A stretch of 64,000 bases of DNA from Aphrocallistes beatrix (lineage: Eukaryota > Porifera > Hexactinellida > Sceptrulophora > Aphrocallistidae). The notes beneath the pieces are model-generated. The model did not search any database. It was not told where the DNA came from and saw nothing but the letters and a program-made list of their open reading frames with translations. The DNA is taken from assembly GCA_963281255.1 (NCBI GenBank), contig OY725495.1, forward strand, positions 2,232,001 through 2,296,000. Direction: 5' to 3'. The translations under genes were made by a program, and so were the position numbers. Position 1 is the first letter of the stretch; each line of letters starts with the position of its first letter. Below are positions 33,118-43,635 of the stretch, one piece after another.

Positions 33118-33750
33118 CTATTCCCGACCACCTTGCGCCCGTGCCTCGCGTTCTCCTCCGTCGGATTCATTATTCTTCTCTCCCGCTGGTCCTGATTCGT
33201 CATCAGCAACGGTAATCTGCTGTATTCGGCACCCGCGATCTGTTGGTATCCCCTTTTCTTCGAGCAACCTCTTCAATAACGATCCGAGTCCGAGTGCGTC
33301 CTCTACAGAGAGGGACCCCTCCTTTGGCCTGACCCAGTCTTTGAGCTTTCGTTGAACTTCTAGTGGTGCCTGGGATACCATAAATGTACAAGCCGCTCTC
33401 GGCGTGAGTTTAGCCTTCATTGCTTCCTCGAGGTATCTAGCAAAAAAATCTTGCACCGCCTCATCGGGAGTCCAAGTCATTCTGCGAAAGTTCGCGGCCG
33501 CCAGGAATTCATCTTCCTCTGGGTCGAGTCTCTCTTTCAAATAGTTGAATTCCTCCGCAAGTGATTCTTTTTGAATGGCACTTAGGACTATCTTTTCCTT
33601 TAATCTGCCTCGCTTCAGGTACGCAGGAAGGAGTTTTATCGCTGCCCCATCTCCCAGTGCAGAATCGGAAGCTGTGAACAACGATTGCCAGGCAGCGATT
33701 GTTTGTCCGTCGCGCAAAGGAGGAATCGCTATAGTGAGGAGAGTTGCCAT
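33118..33750 (-). CDS. Gypsy gag (capsid), nearly intact
   Basis: A 210-codon frame starting at ATG 33750 encodes a capsid-like protein rich in charged helices (for example AWQSLFTASDSALGDG and DFFARYLEEAMKAK). It shifts frame near 33200 into the knuckle region CDTCGSTDHFIRSC and CSRCGEAGHNPSDC. The frame has no internal stops although its element is dead. This 633-bp frame is the best preserved part of the retroelement. There is no signal peptide or membrane segment. The family assignment rests on position upstream of the knuckles and protease. Confidence 0.7.
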   Translation of the reverse strand: MATLLTIAIPPLRDGQTIAAWQSLFTASDSALGDGAAIKLLPAYLKRGRLKEKIVLSAIQKESLAEEFNYLKERLDPEEDEFLAAANFRRMTWTPDEAVQDFFARYLEEAMKAKLTPRAACTFMVSQAPLEVQRKLKDWVRPKEGSLSVEDALGLGSLLKRLLEEKGIPTDRGCRIQQITVADDESGPAGEKNNESDGGEREARAQGGRE

Positions 33751-33954
33751 GCGACAAACGTTTGTTATTTATGTTAAGTAGATATTCTAATATAGATCGT
33801 AATAGAGAGAAATAACAAACAGTAAGTCAACTATCCTAACGATAAGAAGACTTGCCTATATACTACCTAATAGCCTATTGTTTACTAGCCTGCTTGGGTG
33901 GGCTTCTATGTCAATACTGTGAAACTCATAACACTATACATAAGGCCTCTCAGT

Positions 33955-34085
33955 AGTGGTGGCACCCGGATCTCAAATATCCGGGTATTACACGGTTCAT
34001 AAATTTATATTGCTATTCAAAACCCGGCTATTTCAAGTCAAAGGAACCGGGTAATTGAAGCCAATTAACCAGATGTTATACGATA
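33955..34085. mobile_element. hAT-like end with CCGGGTA repeats
   Basis: CAGTAGTGGTGGCACCCGG is followed by repeated CCGGGTA and TACCCGG-type motifs on both strands. This resembles hAT subterminal structure. The other end was not identified. Confidence 0.4.
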
Positions 34086-34970
34086 AATACCGTTAAGATA
34101 TAACAAGTTTGTGAGAATGGAGCAAGGCGTAAAATTACCTGAGTAAGCATACAATTCAACAGTACAGTAGTTATACGTATACACAAGTACTACATACGAG
34201 GGAATGCTTCATTTATCAATAAAATCAGTGCAAATTACCAACATATATTCGACTGGCATTTTATCAACAAGTGTTGTCATTTACCAACAATAGGATTCGT
34301 ATTGTTGGTAAAATGAAGATAATAATGCATCCTTTTTACCAATACATGTTGTCATTTTACTCAACACATTTTGCCATTTTACTAACAATAGACGTTGCTC
34401 TCGTAGGTACTTTGTCTATTAAGAAAATATTATTTTACTTCCTTGCAAAGGAAAAGTTGTGAAAATAAATGTAATATTAATTATTGGTAAGAACAATACG
34501 ATCCAATTTTATCGCAATTAGAACTCTATTTATTTGTTGAAGAGTCACCATTAGCTGTAGTATGATTTTACGACATTGATTTGATTTACAGAATTACAGC
34601 AAAAATGTTTTCATCACTCAATATCTTATGTAAAATGAAGCTGCTGAATAATCATTGCATGGTACGAGTAATATAATGATAATTATTATGAACTCAAGAT
34701 CGTTGAATGAGTCGATGGGATTTAAGTCATTTGACCTATCTCTAAATATCCTTTGATTGGCCAAACTATTAAATACAGTCTACTTAGTTGCTATGTCAAA
34801 ATGAAACAAAAACTTAGTATGTGATTATTAAACTAAGTAAAGGAATAAGTAATAAAATACTTATCCAAACTAAGTAAATACTAAGTAGTTCTTAAGTTCC
34901 TTAATGAAAACTAAGTAATTACTTAGTTTATGTGAAGTTTAAGTTAAGTCGATCTGAGAATAAGGCCCCC
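34086..34970. other. No gene seen
   Basis: AT-rich. TTACCAACAATAGGA and its inverse ATTGTTGGTAAA make a short hairpin near 34280-34320, and CTAAGTA is repeated in both orientations at 34790-34940. These are probable MITE remains. Confidence 0.4.
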
Positions 34971-34975
34971 AGTTC

Positions 34976-35224
34976 TATGCCAAAAATTGTATAATACAAA
35001 CACTTAAAAGTCCCCTTAAACAGCCTCTGAAAATCACTAAATTTGACATAAATATAGCCTATTACGCAATCATATGCTGACTAATCTAAACTTTTCAATT
35101 GGTGGGTATTTTGACACCATATTTGTATATACTGGTAATACATTCCTAAGCTCTATTGTACATGGTTAATGTTTTTAGGCAGGTCATGTATTAGTTATTG
35201 TGAGGCTGTATATCTAGTAGGCTA
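34976..35224. repeat. Family A foldback, right end
   Basis: AATAGCCTATTACGCAATCA through GTCATGTATTAGTTATTGTGA and the terminus matches the right arm of the 9025-9648 copy. Confidence 0.55.
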
Positions 35225-35550
35225 TTGAATTAGGGTATTTATGCTTATGCTAGATAATTATTAACAAAGAGTAAAACAATTAAATCGCTGTGCATTGGCA
35301 GCAACTTTGGCCCCCCTCCAAGAAATTACTAGCGCCGCCACCGACCTCCTCTCTTGTTACATTGTCATAATTTCTTATATTCCCACTTCAATTTAACATA
35401 CGGAGCTAAACAAATTGTTGTTAACACAAGTTTTTTGCCTAAACTAAATCTTTAATTGTTACACATATTTGAGATATTTAATTAGCAAAATTCAAATTCA
35501 CAACAGTAGCTATTATTTTTATTCCTTTGATAATATGAGTACTAGCAACG
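35225..35550. other. No gene seen
   Basis: No recognisable feature apart from a short GC-richer phrase at 35290-35345. Confidence 0.4.
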
Positions 35551-35781
35551 TTAACTTCTACCACTTTGCAAATTGTAATGTTGATCATCTTCGGGGTCAC
35601 TTCCAGTTATCCAGTTTCCTTTGCCAAATATGTTAACATATTGGTTCTTCTGCAAACTACTTTCAACTGCTGGAAAGAGTGATGTTTGAAATGCCGATTC
35701 TAAATACTTTACCTTCACCTGCTGTTTGTTAGTCCAGTGAGTGGATATTTTTGATCGTATGATTCTGTTGTTGAGTAATGT
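35551..35781 (-). other. Possible terminal coding exon, unassigned
   Basis: A stop-free minus-strand frame of about 76 codons ends at TAA 35551. It includes KVKYLESAFQ, FGKGNWITGSD and PEDDQHYNL. Composition is protein-like and does not look like low-complexity translation, but I recognise no family. Overlapping frames upstream (to 36250) are also open without motifs. It could be a host exon or chance. Confidence 0.25.
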
Positions 35782-36244
35782 TTACATTTGTAATCCCAAT
35801 AACTACGCAGAAGTTAACAATTGCTGCCAACATCGGCAGTTCTTTGACCCTTCGAGCCTGGTAGATAAAAGTTTTTATCAGGATATCCAGGAAAATATTT
35901 AAGATGTTTAACCAAACATGAAACAAATAGACTGGAGAAAGAGTTGGAGACAGGTAATGATTTAACAGCCATACATCCCAGCGATGAGAGCTCAGAGGCT
36001 TGACAACTTAATATCTTATGTATAATCCCCACAACCTATGATCACGAGATGAACATTTTGTGATAGCATAGATCAGTACTGTATGTGGCAGGGTCCTTCT
36101 CGGAGCATCCGGAATGGGCATAATTGTTCCGACAGATTCATGATGAAAGGTTGGGAGCAGTGATTCCCTCAAGATTATTGGAAAGTGGGTTAAATTTTGA
36201 AATTTTGTGCGTTCTTTTGGGTAAATTGAAATATTTAACAACAA

Positions 36245-36330
36245 AATCATGTTATTCTACAAGCGAAGCGTGCTAAATAGCGCGCTTAACGCGCTCGGGG
36301 GGAACCACTGGTTGGGAGCGTCTTGTAGAA
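36245..36330. repeat. Short hairpin with TTCTACAAG ends
   Basis: TTCTACAAGCG at the left pairs with CTTGTAGAA at the right, and GCGCGCTTAACGCGC lies inside. It may be a tiny MITE. Confidence 0.4.
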
Positions 36331-36484
36331 AAAGGCATCAGGAACTTGGACCAAAGAAAGGAGGGAATGTCACATAGATGTACTACTTAATGGAGTTGAA
36401 AGAATTGCGTTAACTGTCATTTCTCCGAAACATAATTTTAGGTTTTTTTAGAATGAATGGGAGATTGAAAGTCAACATTTTGGA

Positions 36485-36890
36485 AATTATATATACTTAC
36501 TATTAAAAGTCGATTAATGTATATATAATATATATATATCTGTAACGAATTGATTGAAGAAACTGCCAGGCGCAGAAAGCTGATTTTTGGCATGTGAGAG
36601 TCTTTTGACTAAGTTCTGAGCTCAGACGAATATATCGACATATCATAGAAATGTGACGTCGTTATCATCTTTTTTAGAATTAGAAATTTCAATTTTTCGA
36701 CCATAACTATTTTAAGTGATAGAAGGCTGAATTTTTAATAGAATGTGTATGTATATTAATATACCTCACATATATTACTAGTTTGAAAAAATGATGACTT
36801 ATCACTGTTATGACGTCATCATTACGTGTCAAAAATAGAAAATTGACAAATTTGGTGATTTTTCGTGCGATATCGATTAAAAAGTTAAAC
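36485..36890 (+). repeat. Family B repeat, 5' part
   Basis: Starts with TACTATTAAAAGTCGATTAA and AATTGATTGAAGAAACTGCC and runs to GATTTTTCGTGCGATATCG. The GC-rich end is displaced to 37140-37215 by inserts. Confidence 0.65.
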
Positions 36891-36892
36891 AG

Positions 36893-36985
36893 ACCATAGC
36901 CTACTGTATATAAAGCCTCAGAGTAATTTGACTGTGGATACAGTAGAAGATGGTTGAACTAACACATGAGCTGCCTTAACCCTTG
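36893..36985. repeat. Family A left end
   Basis: CATAGCCTACTGTATATAAA through GATGGTTGAACTAACACATG matches the foldback left terminus. Confidence 0.55.
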
Positions 36986-37034
36986 GAGTATGTTTTTTAA
37001 AAAGGTTGATTTTGATTGAGAAATTATTAAGTGT

Positions 37035-37130
37035 GAAAGGGACATTTCAGGGAATGAAAATTCCAGGGACGAATATTCCGGGACGAAATGTCTGAGTGAC
37101 GAAGTGTCCAGCGACGAATTGTCCCCCACT
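37035..37130 (+). repeat. GGGACGAA short tandem repeat
   Basis: Four to five imperfect copies of a roughly 16-bp unit near GGGACGAAATGTC. Confidence 0.6.
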
Positions 37131-37139
37131 CTAATTAAT

Positions 37140-37215
37140 AAGTGCAAGGCTTGGCGTCCAAACGGCACCTCCGGCCGACATTAAGTGCTCGCCAGCTGCG
37201 CAGCGCACGCAAACG
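37140..37215 (+). repeat. Family B GC-rich end
   Basis: Hairpin block with GGCACCTCCGGCCGACA and CGCAAACGCAGTGCG, a diverged form of the terminus at 17810-17885. Confidence 0.5.
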
Positions 37216-37368
37216 CAGTGCGTTTGTTCATTATAACCTGTCAGATTCACTTTGTATTTGTAGTAAATATTATGTTTTGTTCTCGCAAACAGCTAAAAAT
37301 ATTGGGGATTCTTTTATTTTTACACTTCTTCAAATCCGTTTCCTTATTTTGTTTCGAAAATGTTGGAG

Positions 37369-38287
37369 CATAGCCTACTACATATAAAGCTTCTAGCAAT
37401 AATTGGCGGATTATGGATTAGGGATGCTGTAAAAGATGGTTAAACTAATACATCAGCCTTAAAACATCAACCACGCACAATAGAGCTAGGAATGTATTAC
37501 TCAAGTACCCACATCCGTTACTAAAATTTAAATTATTCATCATACGTTGCGCAATAGTTTATATTCACAAATTTCAAATTTAGCGATTTTCAGAGACGTT
37601 TAAGGGCACTTCTATGTGTTTTATTATAAACTTTTAAATTATTAAATATGTAATGCTTTTGTAAATACTCTACAAAATTGGTAGCATCAAACCCCCTCTT
37701 TTCGGGACTAGGTTGAAATCTATTAAAAATATCTTGATAAGTCCAGGTTATAGATCGATTTTGGTTATGAGCCTTGCTAATAAAAACTTGATTAATCTTT
37801 GAGGCTGATAGACCAGCACGCTTTAGTTCGAATCCAAGAGAAATAAACTGTTCTGGAATTTGTCTTAGAGCTGCTTCAGCAAGACTAGCACCTTCTCTTT
37901 CCACCAGATCATGGTTGTGCTAAAAACACCTGAAGCAATTGCCCAATCTGACCAAAATACATCTCCCTAGCAAACTGGACATTCCTTGAAAAAACCCTAA
38001 ATATTTCGCATCAATCCATTCACAGTTCAGTTTTATGAACAAAATTTATAATCAAAACACTTAGAAGTTCAATTAAATGGTCTCTGAAAATCGTTATATT
38101 TGTCGTAAAGTATAGCGTATTGGGTAATGATATGATGGCTAATTTAAATTTAGTACTGGATTATGAGAACTTTAACACCATATTTATATATGCTGGTGAT
38201 ACATTTCTGAGCTCTATTGTACGTGGTAAATGATTTAAGGCAGCTCATGTATTAATTAGTTCAACTATCTTCTACCGCATCCCTACT
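37369..38287. mobile_element. Family A foldback carrying a captured fragment
   Basis: The left arm (CATAGCCTACTACATATAAA onward) and the right arm (to CTTCTACCGCATCCCTA) are both family A. The centre, about 37625-37920, does not match other copies and contains an open minus-strand frame. Confidence 0.65.
37590..37920 (-). CDS. Captured coding fragment, unassigned
   Basis: A minus-strand frame of about 104-108 codons reads EGASLAEAALRQIPEQF, FELKRAGLSASKINQVF and NRSITWTYQDIFNRFQP. It looks like real protein: mixed hydrophobic and charged residues, no low complexity and no stops. It begins just after a splice-like TTTTTAG (minus strand, near 37920). The last dozen or so codons read into family A sequence. 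I recognise no family. The likeliest reading is an exon captured by the foldback element. It lacks a convincing start and end, so it is probably not functional here. Confidence 0.5.
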
Positions 38288-39228
38288 AATGCATAACCTG
38301 CATTAAATCATTAATCACGCACATTAAAGCATTGGGATGCATTACCAGCAAATATAAGATGGTGCCAAAGTACCCATATCCGTTGTTAAAACTTAGATGT
38401 CATTATCTGATTGCGAAATAGGTCATATTTGTGAAGAAATCAGCGATTTTCAGAAACCTTTTATGAACTTTTGAAGTGTTTTTGATATAATGTTTTTGCA
38501 TAAAACTGAGTTGTGAATGTGTTGATGCGTAAAATTTAGAAATTTATTGAAATTTTGCTACATTCACTGTTGCTATGGAAACATATGTTATAATACGTGG
38601 GAAAAGCAAAAGCTAGACATTCAAAATGTTCCATTTCATAGCGAAGACTTCATTTCAAGCGATAAATAACTTCAACGTCTATATTTAATGGTTGACGAGT
38701 TATCAGACAACTTATCATATTGGACACATTTGCTCGTTTGTCAAATATCTCGTAAACATTGAATTTAGACATTGAAATTATATTATCGCTTAATAGGAAA
38801 TAGTATACCCATTATCAAATGGAATTAAATTTGAATGCCTTGCCCTTGCAGTTTACAAGATATGACCCCAACTGACCAAAATACGTTTCCATAGCAACAC
38901 TGGAATGTAGCAACATTCCAAGTTTTCGCATCAACCTATTTACAATTCAGTTATATACGAAAAAAACTATGTTACATACACTAAGAAGTATCCTCAAAAC
39001 ACAAATATAACTTATTGAGCAATCAAACCATGACTAATCTAAATTGTAGCAACATATAAGGGTACTATGACACCATATTTATATATGCTGGTAATTCATT
39101 CCTAAGCTATATTATGCGTGGTTAATGATTTTAGGCAAGTTATGTATTAGTTCAATCAAATTTTCCCGCATCCCTAGTTCAAAATCCGCAAGTTACTGTG
39201 AGGCCTTATATGTAGTAGGTCATGGCTG
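38288..39228. mobile_element. Family A foldback, nearly complete
   Basis: The left arm lacks its tip. The centre near 38720 has GTTGACGAGTTATCAGACAA against CTCGTAAACATTGAATTTAG, and the right arm ends ACTGTGAGGCCTTATA. Confidence 0.65.
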
Positions 39229-39389
39229 CATTAATAGGAAAAAATGTTAAATTTGGCTTGAGATAGAAGGCTGAGATTTTCCACATTGGTTTACATCATT
39301 GTGCAATATAGAAAATACCATAACATTTTAATTCTTGTATTTCAGAAATTTTATCGTCGAATTTAGGAATAAACGGACTTTTGTAGGCA

Positions 39390-39710
39390 ATTTTTGTCAT
39401 TTTTTTCAGCCCCCTATAAAATTGACATATTTGCATTCTTAACTATATTATGTTCTTTTATGGTAGAAGTATTTGATAGAACGGTTTATTAAAAACTTTA
39501 TATTGAGTGGATGGGAGTCCACCATTAAGATGTCCTAGCGAAAAACGAAAAAATCCGACTTTGAGACGCTTTCTCAAAACCTAGAGATGAGAATCAAAAA
39601 CGGTTTGGAATGGCTCGATTTCTCTAAAACGTGAGAAGTGCCCACGCTTAACATCTTAGATAGCTCTCTTTTCATCATATGATGCTAGCCAAACAGAGTG
39701 GGCGGGATCC
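39390..39710 (-). repeat. Family E left-end fragment, reversed
   Basis: TTAAGATGTCCTAGCG, CTAGAGATGAGAATCAAAAA and GCCCACGCTTAACATCTTA match the family E left arm. It ends GGGCGGGATCC next to TTAA (39711-39714). Confidence 0.65.
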
Positions 39711-39714
39711 TTAA

Positions 39715-40145
39715 ATGATGAAAATACTAATATAAAATTGCTGACATTTTTTACTCCTCTTAAATATTCAATGTAGAATTATAGCTCTAAGTTATTGTCA
39801 CTGTCTTTGCCTATTTTGTTGAGTACAGGAGTACCATTAATGAATTTAGGCTTGTCATTCAACAATAGTGACATTGTTTATTGGGATATGACCATTTTGG
39901 TCAGTCTAGGATTGTGTGGTAATTGTTGTTTTTCTAAAACACGACACAAAGAGATACAATAAAGGTTGAATAATTCTCAGAAAATCATTAATCTTAATTT
40001 AAATAATATTTACTGCGAAAATCCAAAATTAAAATTAATTGAATACAAATGATTAATTATAGAATAAGATCTTGTATTATTTGAACAAAATATCTTAGAA
40101 ACAAGATAGAGAATAATAAATCAAAAAGAATATGTAGTAAATGAA
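39715..40145. other. No gene seen
   Basis: AT-rich sequence that would be the 3' side of the DDRGK1-like exon. AATAAA occurs near 39958 but on the plus strand, so it is not that gene's signal. Confidence 0.35.
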
Positions 40146-40404
40146 TCATTTAACAAATTTAAAAAATGTTTCTGATTTGTGAGCAATATCTAGTATATTT
40201 ATTCGCCCTTTGTTTATAAGATAAGCAGCCATATTTTTCAATTCTTCTGGATTTATTGTTATAAATCTTCCTCGTTCATCAAATATTCCATCAATGTCAC
40301 CAATAGTTAAAATTCTCTTTATCCTCAAGGAAACAACTTCTGGTGTTAAATTGAAACTAGCACCAACATCAGCTAAATCAATGATTTTGTTTGAAATAAT
40401 GAAG
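40146..40404 (-). CDS. DDRGK1: DDRGK1-like gene, last exon
   Basis: Probably encodes the C-terminal winged-helix/PCI-like domain of DDRGK1 (UFBP1), the ER-membrane adaptor that works with the UFL1 ligase in UFMylation. The frame reads LADVGASFNLTPEVVSLRI, IDGIFDERGRFITINPEEL, then GRINILDIAHKS before the stop at 40146-40148. DERGRFI stands where the family has DDRGKFI, and the helix order and the short tail after it match the end of the family. A pyrimidine-rich acceptor ends at 40405 (CTAACTGTAG on the minus strand). Upstream exons, including the ER anchor and coiled coil, were not found and should lie at higher coordinates. No stops or shifts are present. Confidence 0.7.
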
Positions 40405-41025
40405 CTACAGTTAGGAAATAATTTAGATAAAATGGAACACAATAGTTGACAGCTGAAGGGGAATTTGACCATCAAACTCCTGAGATGACGAATAACATGG
40501 GCTACATCATCATCTCAGGAATGTGGAAGCACATTATATTCCCATTTGTGAGAATTTACAAATAATTTTCTTAAATAGGGACACAAGGGTGCACTGCGAG
40601 TCCCAGGAGAGCCGGTTCCCCCTCCTAAAATATTTAATTTTTGATATTTCCGTATGTTTGCACCCTCATCTCTATCAAAATATATTTCCGCGAACCTGTT
40701 GAGTAGGAACGAAGACAATACGGTGACTGTCCCAGATTGTGTCCGCATTTTCAAAACTTGGGAGCATGGATATTGTTCTCTTCAAGCTTTACGGGGGGAT
40801 AAATTCTTGAATCTTTTGCTATAAGATCTTACCTCCAGGAAAATCATTTTGTACTTGTCCAGAAATTTGAGGGTATTGGCTCTTATGGATAGTCTAAATG
40901 GATGAATTAGGGCATGTATATGCCCCTCCCACCGGAAATTCTTCTGTCTGATGGTTCTCAATGATTAATAAAGTTAGCAATTTGATTCAAGGATAAAATT
41001 GCTGACCATTATTTATCATACCAGG
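40405..41025. other. Probable intron of the DDRGK1-like gene
   Basis: No further DDRGK1 exon was recognised. A 79-codon minus-strand frame at 40515-40754 has no family match. Confidence 0.35.
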
Positions 41026-41029
41026 ACCG

Positions 41030-41170
41030 GCGCGACCGGGGGTGTCCTGGGTGTCCAGACACCCACTGCGTCCTGTTTTATTATATTGTACAATATATAT
41101 CCCTCCATAAATGGACACCCACTTTCAGGGAAATCCCTCTTAGGACACCCACTGCCGATAAAACATGGCG
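41030..41170. repeat. Short element with inverted GTGTCC/GGACAC motifs
   Basis: GGGTGTCCTGGGTGTCCAGA and GGACACCCACT recur in both orientations, with GCGCGACC and GGCGCCGG near the two ends. It is probably a small MITE. Confidence 0.4.
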
Positions 41171-42035
41171 CCGGCCATGCATACAAATATCTAATGGATA
41201 ATTCTGGTATCAACACATGTTTCCTTTGAGTTCACTTCGCTTGCGAATCTAAATAAAAATCGGTTCAAATACAGATACTACAGCTCATGTAATTGACAAA
41301 ATGAGTGCTTAAAATTTCTCAAATCAGTTATTTATAAACATTTTAAACCTTGACATCGAACGAGACATGTGGGCAGATACTAACGAAGATTAGAAACCTT
41401 TAATAGTACATTTTAAATCGCAGATTATGGATATACCTACTTGAATCTACTTCTATATGGTTTTCTATTGTAAATACTTAAGATTGTATAAGGTAATAAA
41501 AATTTGTTTTGCAGCTGTTGTTCGTTGAAATAGAGCTCTGAACTCGCTGTCCTTTTAATCGTGGATAGAAGTGAAGAATGGCTGATGCAACTAGTGGATT
41601 ACCATGTAAAAAGAGGAATAACCTGTATATGTATAGAACAGATAATGTATTTATAATGTATTTGTATTTGCACGATCGTGGTGCCTTCATGCGGATTAGC
41701 ATGAGATTATCGATAAATATCTATAGCACCCTCGGTTTCTCCATTCCATATCGGATATGCAGGCAAATTCCAGACTCCTCATTAGGATTGTCTGTTACAG
41801 GGTATCATAAGAACTGATATCAAAATTTCTCAAGGACATCTGACAGTCTAAAATATCACAGATCATTCAGTGTTAGCTGCCTCTAATCATCACTCTATTG
41901 GAACACTGCTTCACGTGAACTATACTATTTGGGGTATAATGCATTTTCAGTCATAAAGAGGAATCCTGTCACATAGCCATTTACAATACTCGGAAAATTT
42001 AATGTAGTATAGTTTAGAATGACTAAGCATTAGAA
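41171..42035. other. No gene confirmed
   Basis: An open frame at 41578-41817 plus (79 codons) overlaps a minus one and has no motif. The rest is AT-rich. Confidence 0.35.
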
Positions 42036-42039
42036 TTAT

Positions 42040-42941
42040 TGAAGATTTAACAAAGAAAACGGCAAAGTCGCATGGAGCGAGGTCTGGTTAGTAGGGAGGA
42101 TGATCTGGCTCTACAACTCTCAGACTTTCCAACTTTTCCATTACCAGCTTGGTCTTGTGGGGTTGGGTTATCATGCAATAATCTCAATCCTCGAGTCCCA
42201 GTCCTTGGCCGTCGATTGTGGTAGAATTTCTCAACCACAGATAGGCACTCATTCATGTAAAATGATCTAGTAATAGTGGTATTCTTGGGGACAAAAATCT
42301 GGCACACGGACCATAAGAATCAAAAATATACAGTACATAACCTTGGGGTTCCGGAAGTCATGTCGAGGGATCATTTGTGGGTCCTGGCCTTTAGCTACCC
42401 ATACTTTGTTAGCTTCCTTTGATAAAGGCTCGCTATAACGTACCCAAGTCTCACACCAGTCACGATCTCAAATAGTCTCTTGGAGTCGGTTCTATCGAAG
42501 TTAGAAAGTAACTTTTGAGCACATTGAACCCTCTTAGTTTTCTGGGCCTGTGTAGTGCATGCGGGACCGACCTAGCGCAGATTTTCCTAAATTCCAAATT
42601 GTCATGCACAATGATATGAGCGGTTCCCGTTGATACCCCAATTGCATTAGCTATCTCCACCAATGAAATATGACGGTCTGCCTCAAGTAATTCGGAAACC
42701 TCGAGGACAAATTTGTCACTGGCGCCGGAAATTGGCCTCCCTGCTCTGGGCCTATCTTCTATCGACTCTCTTCCATCACGAAAAACGTCGGGCCCAGTCA
42801 ACTATCGTGGAATATGAGAGAGTTCTATCATTATTAACCTCCATCAAATCCTTGTGGATGTCGGTTGAAGAAACTTGGAGCAGTGTACGAATCTTTACAT
42901 AGGCTCGCTGCTCAATTTTGGAATCTGCACTCTCGGAAGTC
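42040..42941 (-). pseudogene. Mariner transposase, decayed
   Basis: Minus-strand reading from ATG 42941: N-terminal MTSESADSKIEQRAYVKIR, the helix-turn-helix GRESIEDRPRAGRP, then ISLVEIANAIGVSTGTAH. Later parts show TGDETWV (first catalytic D, about 42440), GLRLLHDN (second D, about 42180) and PDLAPCDFAVF (third D, about 42080). This DDD pattern and the PDLAPCDF box are mariner hallmarks. Stops (for example TAA just before PDLAPCDF) and several shifts kill it. The length is about that of a normal 340-residue mariner gene. Flanking TIRs were not recognised. Confidence 0.8.
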
Positions 42942-42949
42942 ATAATAAA

Positions 42950-43627
42950 TGCCAGTATATAAAAATGCCAAACTATTAATAGCTATAGTATAAACAAAAG
43001 CTCAGAATTGAAAAAGTAAAGTATCATTTGAAAGAGCATCGGTAAGGTTACATTAGATATGCTAACCCAATTCTGAATCAAATGAAACAACCAAGATAAA
43101 TCGCAATAACGACTACTTATTGAACGCCCGTAGTATTATATTGTTCTCCACTTAAAATGGTCGAATCTTGGATCGTGTTACAAAATATCAGCTAAATACA
43201 GTAGAACATCGTTAATGTAGACACCCAGGGTACAGTAGAAATTTATTCATATTATCCGATTTGAATTGAACGAAGCTCAAGCAGCAACGAGATCAACTCA
43301 TATCACCTTCCGAAGAAGTGATTGATTTTTATTGTTTCTATTGATATATAGGACCTTCTCGAACATCATGCAAGGATTCTGAAGGAAGACAGGTTCAGTG
43401 CGATGACTCAACATAATTACGAGGTTCAATACTGCAAAATAATAAAATAATACATACACATCTAGATGCTAGTACCTATAGGTGCCAGCTTAGGAGCGAC
43501 CGAGCAGCCAATGATTGGCACTTAAATATAGGATAGGACATATTATCCTATATTTTCTTATCTTAAATAAATATCGTACAATACTAAATGTATAATAACT
43601 GAAATAGACGATATTTATAGTAATTTA
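42950..43627. other. No gene seen
   Basis: AT-rich spacer between the mariner and the hAT. CAGTAGAA occurs twice (43199 and 43233), without a clear element. Confidence 0.4.
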
Positions 43628-43635
43628 CTCTAGAT
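43628..43635. repeat. hAT target duplication, left
   Basis: CTCTAGAT, identical to 45634-45641. Confidence 0.9.

Larger units (their letters stand above)
30305..33750 (-). pseudogene. Ty3/Gypsy remnant 2 (gag to RNase H)
   Basis: Minus-strand order: gag (33118-33750), two CCHC knuckles (about 32960-33080), protease (about 31640-32000), RT (about 30600-31450) and the start of RNase H (30305-30590). It is truncated in RNase H after FLTDHCPLQWLKQQKDPS. Integrase and LTRs are absent. MITE G (32009-32889) splits gag from protease. The coding parts are GC-richer than the surroundings, as expected for a once-functional element. It is closely related in domain order to remnant 1. Confidence 0.85.

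Noticed and set aside
36008-36250. 80-codon minus-strand frame near 36 kb
   Set aside because: Considered as an upstream exon of the 35.55-kb candidate, but no splice sites or homology could be tied to it.
41578-41817. 79-codon plus-strand frame starting MADATSG
   Set aside because: Overlaps an equally long minus-strand frame, with no motif or splice support.
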